This document shows positions 23,336 to 26,307 of a stretch of 26,307 nt of DNA, piece by piece. The position numbers and the translations under genes were made by a program. Source of the stretch: an uncultured Clostridia bacterium. GTDB taxonomy: Bacteria; Bacillota; Clostridia; Christensenellales; Borkfalkiaceae. Each line of letters begins with the position of its first letter. Within the stretch, counting starts at the first letter, position 1. The notes under the pieces are model-generated. The model was not told the DNA's origin. It made no database searches and worked only from the letters and a program-made list of their open reading frames with translations. The stretch lies in NCBI GenBank assembly GCA_934249215.1, contig CAKQKN010000099.1, positions 1 through 26,307 on the forward strand. Reading direction: 5' to 3'.

Positions 23336-24427
23336 ATGACGATCTACCCTTGCGTATACGTCGTCGGCGACGAATACAGAATCGTCGTCGCATCACACGA
23401 CGCGTTTATATGCACCCTCGAAGTCGGGAGCAAAATTTACAAAGATCATAATTCAGGCATTATGAACTCCTCCGACGTGCACTCGTTCAGAGTAAAACAA
23501 TCGGCACTCGACCGAAGCGGCAAATATTCGCTGACGGTTCGGAAATTTATCCGCAAGTTCGCCTACGATACCGAGTTCGGCGATGAAGAGCGTTTCGATT
23601 TTAACATGCAACAGACGGTAAAGCGCAACTTTCCCGCAAAACCGCTCACGATTTATTATACCGCCGACGTTCACGACGCCTACGACAAAGCAATCAACGC
23701 CGCAGAGTTTGCAAAAGCTGCTGAAAACGTTTCGCTCGTCGTGTTCGGCGGCGATCTCGGCGAAATTCAAACGCCCGAAAACGCCGTCGATTTCTGCCGC
23801 TTCATGCACGATATGACGAACGGCGGCACTCTCCCCGCACTCTATTGCCGCGGCAATCACGACACACGCGGCGGCTATTCGCAGGAGCTTTGGCGCTACT
23901 CGGGAACGGACGACAAGAAGAGCTATTTCACCTTTACGTACAAAGGCTTTTGCGGACTCGTTCTCGACTGCGGCGAAGACAAACCCGACTCGCACCCCGT
24001 ATACGGCGGCGGCAACGCTTTCCATGAATATCGCATTGAAGAGAGCAAATTCATCGAGCGTGTTTTAAAATCGGGTAAAAGAGTGGACGCGGCGTTCTGC
24101 CACATAACATTTATGCAAAGGTCGAGCATGAACGGAGAATTCGACATCGAAACCCGTTTATACGACGAATGGGCGAATCTTTTAAACGAAATCACCCCGG
24201 GAATCATGATCTCGGGACACACCCACAAAATCGCGTTTTCCGAGCCTACGACGGACGATATCCGCCCTTATAACTACCCCGTGCTCGTCGCCGCGGAAAT
24301 CAACGACCGCATAGTCGGCTCGCTCGTCACGTTCACCCCGGACGGCAACAAGATCGTCCGCCACGTCAACGATCTCGGCGAAATCACTCCGCCTTTCACG
24401 GTCCGCAAACCCTCCCGCAAGGCATAA
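23336..24427 (+). CDS. Cytoplasmic metallophosphoesterase, purple-acid-phosphatase-like
   Basis: Phosphoester hydrolase of 363 residues without signal peptide. Residues 1-100 form a beta-rich domain like the fibronectin-type N-domain of purple acid phosphatases. The calcineurin-like domain follows with all five motif groups: Asp111 and His113 (TADVHD), Asp140 (FGGDLGE), Asn174-His175 (CRGNHDTRG), His256 (FCHITF) and His295, His297 (SGHTHK). All metal ligands are present, so it should be active with two divalent metals. An AAGG-containing purine run precedes the ATG. It is the last gene of the plus-strand unit after GH20, 60 bases apart, and ends before a shared terminator. Its substrate is unknown; a phosphorylated sugar released from the imported glycan would fit the context. 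It differs in motif style from the phosphoesterase inside the giant exported protein. Confidence 0.9.
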   Translation: MTIYPCVYVVGDEYRIVVASHDAFICTLEVGSKIYKDHNSGIMNSSDVHSFRVKQSALDRSGKYSLTVRKFIRKFAYDTEFGDEERFDFNMQQTVKRNFPAKPLTIYYTADVHDAYDKAINAAEFAKAAENVSLVVFGGDLGEIQTPENAVDFCRFMHDMTNGGTLPALYCRGNHDTRGGYSQELWRYSGTDDKKSYFTFTYKGFCGLVLDCGEDKPDSHPVYGGGNAFHEYRIEESKFIERVLKSGKRVDAAFCHITFMQRSSMNGEFDIETRLYDEWANLLNEITPGIMISGHTHKIAFSEPTTDDIRPYNYPVLVAAEINDRIVGSLVTFTPDGNKIVRHVNDLGEITPPFTVRKPSRKA

Positions 24428-24461
24428 TCGTCATCGAGCCTTACTCTCTTACCCGGCTTTT

Positions 24462-24516
24462 ATCCGTCATCCCGAGCCTTGCCCGTCTTGACGAACTCCC
24501 GAGGGATCTATGCGCG
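24462..24516. repeat. Degenerate intergenic repeat resembling the common TCATCCTGAG-GGATCT type
   Basis: CGTCATCCCGAGCC and later CCCGAGGGATCT flank GACGAAC. This resembles a short palindromic intergenic sequence found in many bacterial genomes. Only one copy is in the window. The rest of 24428-24606 shows no gene, promoter or structure that I can support. Confidence 0.3.
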
Positions 24517-24606
24517 CAAGCGCCGCACTTTCAACTTTCACTAACTTCATTCCACTTTAGCCGCACCGCTTCCCACGCCCCCCCACCTCTTTACGCGACA
24601 ACTCGC

Positions 24607-24644
24607 AAAAAAAATCGTCCGAAAAAATTTTCGGGCGATTTTTT
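24607..24644. terminator. Bidirectional intrinsic terminator between convergent operons
   Basis: A run of A residues, the stem TCGTCCG paired with CGGGCGA (one G-U pair) extended by A-T pairs, and a run of T residues on each strand. It can stop the GH20-phosphoesterase transcript from the left and the tldD-tldE transcript from the right, whose stop codon lies about 30 bases away. Confidence 0.85.
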
Positions 24645-24674
24645 CAATCATTCCATATAAAATTAAACTTTTCG

Positions 24675-25910
24675 TTATCCGACCATAAGATTCATCGTCG
24701 TAACGATCATTCCTTCCTTGTCCGCCTTAAAAAGATTGTCGGACGAAACGCCGACGAAATCTTTGCCGAGCACGTCGAAAATATTTCCGCTCGCGTTGAA
24801 CTCGCACACTCTTCCCGTGATTTTGCCTTTTTCGACCATAAACGCGAGCATAACGGGCATTCCGATCGTTCCGTCGTTCGTCATATCCCCGCCCGACGTG
24901 ATCGCGATATAAACCGCGGGTTCGTCCGCAGTAAGCTCCGCAAGCGACTTTGCGGACGGCTTTACGAAAAGCCCGGATATTCCCGCCGACGGTACACCGT
25001 CATACGACGCGATCGCCGTTCCGCTCTGCGGCAGATTGAAAACGACAGCCGAGTTCTTGTTCGCAAGCACGTTCTTAACGACGCCGTTTTCGACAAGCGC
25101 CGCGCGATAATCTTTCAAAACGACGCCCTCCGCGTCGAAAAACGCCGTTCCCGGATTGGTCGACGGATTGCGATCGACGTAAACGGACAAATCCTCGGAG
25201 AAAACCTTTTCGCCGATTTTGCCCGAAAGAATCGAGCCCGCAACGTAACTTTCGGCAACGAAATGGCTCGCAAGAAGCCCCAACAAATCGAACTTATCGA
25301 CGATTACCTTATATTTCCCGCTCCCGATCTGCTTTTTCTCGGTGAAAAACGCGTCGTGAAGCATCTTCATGTCCGAAACCACAACGTCCGAAGCGGTCTT
25401 GCCGTAAAGCGGGAAAGACGCCGAGTAAAACGCGTCCATAATGTTCGACGAGTTTTTGTCTTTAAGCTGGAACCCGACGGACACGAGCGAACTTTCGAAC
25501 GAAAGATCGGATCCTTCGGAGTTCTTATACGCCCCCGAATATTCCCCGCACTCGATCTTGCCGCCGACCAGAAATCCGGGGCAAGCCTTCGCGACATTCG
25601 CCGTAAGCCTTCTTCCCGCTTTCAGAAGTTTCGCTTGGTCGAACGCTTTGCGCCGCACAATCTCTTTTTTGACCGTTTTTCCGGGAACGTAAGCGTAAGG
25701 AATGCCCTGCTCCGAAAGTTTTTCGACCGCAGCGTTTTCGAGTGCGGAAACGTCCGCTTCCCCGAGCGCACCCGCAACGCCGATTTTGCCGTCGTCGTAA
25801 ACGCGTACGGTATTCGTCGTTTCTTCGGTGAATCTGACCGAATTGACCTTGCCGCCGACGACGTTCAGCGTTTCAACCGAACTTTTATACTTAAGAATTT
25901 CCTTTTTCAT
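24675..25910 (-). CDS. tldE: TldE/PmbA-family subunit of the TldD/TldE metalloprotease
   Basis: Partner subunit of the heterodimeric TldD/TldE protease, 411 residues, cytoplasmic. The family is recognised by VVGGKVNSVRFTEETTNTVRVYDDGKIGVAGAL near the start, SSLVSVGFQLKDKNSS in the middle and VYIAITSGGDMTNDGTIGMPVMLAFMVEKGKITG near the end. It has no HExxxH zinc motif, as expected for the non-catalytic TldE. Upstream in-frame codons reach 26000, but they overlap tldD; the ATG at 25910, eight bases after the tldD stop with GAGGG before it, gives a normal family start. The complex cleaves unfolded peptides and matures some ribosomally made peptides in other bacteria. No precursor peptide gene is seen here. 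It appears unrelated to the sugar genes. Confidence 0.9.
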   Translation of the reverse strand: MKKEILKYKSSVETLNVVGGKVNSVRFTEETTNTVRVYDDGKIGVAGALGEADVSALENAAVEKLSEQGIPYAYVPGKTVKKEIVRRKAFDQAKLLKAGRRLTANVAKACPGFLVGGKIECGEYSGAYKNSEGSDLSFESSLVSVGFQLKDKNSSNIMDAFYSASFPLYGKTASDVVVSDMKMLHDAFFTEKKQIGSGKYKVIVDKFDLLGLLASHFVAESYVAGSILSGKIGEKVFSEDLSVYVDRNPSTNPGTAFFDAEGVVLKDYRAALVENGVVKNVLANKNSAVVFNLPQSGTAIASYDGVPSAGISGLFVKPSAKSLAELTADEPAVYIAITSGGDMTNDGTIGMPVMLAFMVEKGKITGRVCEFNASGNIFDVLGKDFVGVSSDNLFKADKEGMIVTTMNLMVG

Positions 25911-25918
25911 ACGAGCCC

Positions 25919-26307
25919 TCACTGAACGAACATTTCGGAAACGCGCACGTACGGACCGCCGAAACCTACCGGCAACCCTTGCTGTTCCATTTTGCCGCAA
26001 CCGCCCGTCACGAAACTGAGCAGTTCCACCTTGTCCGACAAACCGTCGATCAGCCCGAGCGTGTTGAAAACGTCACCCGTGATAACGCTGATCTTAACGG
26101 GATCGCCGATCTTTCCGTCCACGATTTCATAAGCAACGTGCGGCGCGAGCGTAAACTTGCTCATTCCCGAGCCGTGCTTGATACTCTCCACGAAATATCC
26201 GTGCTTCACGCCGGCAAACCAGTCTTCTTTCGGAAGATCGCCTTTTTCGATATAAGTGGTCGTCATTCTGACGATCGGGTCGAAACGCCAATCGCTCGCG
26301 CGGGCGG
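25919..26307 (-). CDS. tldD: TldD family zinc metalloprotease (C-terminal 128 residues)
   Basis: Only the C-terminal end is in the window; the N-terminus and the HExxxH zinc site lie beyond the right edge. The visible part begins ARASDWRFDPIVRM and contains VESIKHGSGMSKFTLAPHVAYEI and the family ending TGGCGKMEQQGLPVGFGGPYVRVSEMFVQ, whose Cys is in the position of the fourth zinc ligand of TldD. An internal Met at 26266 starts a shorter frame but is inside the conserved domain and not a real start. The gene is followed by tldE after eight bases, a normal tldD-tldE pair. Confidence 0.9.
   Translation of the reverse strand, partial: ARASDWRFDPIVRMTTTYIEKGDLPKEDWFAGVKHGYFVESIKHGSGMSKFTLAPHVAYEIVDGKIGDPVKISVITGDVFNTLGLIDGLSDKVELLSFVTGGCGKMEQQGLPVGFGGPYVRVSEMFVQ

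Noticed and set aside
24675..26307. A RiPP biosynthesis cluster around tldD-tldE
   Set aside because: No precursor peptide, modifying enzyme or exporter is visible in the part of the window next to the pair, and tldD-tldE also occurs as a stand-alone housekeeping pair.

Overview
The window reads as a carbohydrate-utilisation locus from a Gram-positive, Clostridia-like anaerobe. The evidence is the strong AGGAGG-type ribosome sites, sigma-A-type promoters, lipoprotein solute-binding protein, CUT1-type sugar permeases and AraC regulator. The CpG-rich, mid-GC composition and gene style resemble uncultured gut Christensenellales or relatives, but that placement is only a guess.

Layout from left to right. 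Positions 1-4734 (minus strand) form one operon: a Gfo/Idh/MocA oxidoreductase, two CUT1 ABC permeases and a GH3 beta-glycosidase that runs off the left edge. Its promoter and a palindromic operator candidate lie in 4886-4921. Positions 5007-12056 (minus) encode a 2349-residue secreted protein. It carries a calcineurin-like metallophosphoesterase and a LamG domain, set among Ig-like domains and seven copies of a beta-sandwich module that looks carbohydrate-binding. Upstream on the same strand lie a two-domain lipoprotein (12339-13535), a secreted GH123/DUF4091-type glycosidase (13549-16020), the lipoprotein solute-binding protein of the transporter (16390-18018), a deacetylase-like barrel protein (18075-19205) and a GH109-like Gfo/Idh protein (19251-20588). 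Two copies of a TA-flanked MITE-like element (12079-12302 and 16060-16349) sit directly in front of the ribosome sites of the giant protein and of the GH123-like protein.

A divergent promoter region (20589-20752) separates this operon from an apparently leaderless AraC-family regulator (20753-21589). The regulator is followed on the plus strand by a GcnA-type GH20 beta-N-acetylhexosaminidase and a cytoplasmic purple-acid-phosphatase-like metallophosphoesterase. A bidirectional terminator (24607-24644) separates these from a convergent tldD-tldE pair, which looks unrelated to the sugar locus and whose tldD runs off the right edge.

How the genes may work together (inference): surface proteins (giant phosphoesterase, two-domain lipoprotein, GH123-like enzyme) bind and trim an amino-sugar-containing glycan. 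The SBP and the two permeases import fragments, presumably with a shared ATPase encoded elsewhere. Cytoplasmic GH20, GH109-like, GH3 and deacetylase-like proteins finish the job. Phosphoesterases inside and outside the cell, next to enzymes of GalNAc/GlcNAc-active families, suggest a phosphate-substituted amino-sugar polymer as substrate. This has not been shown.
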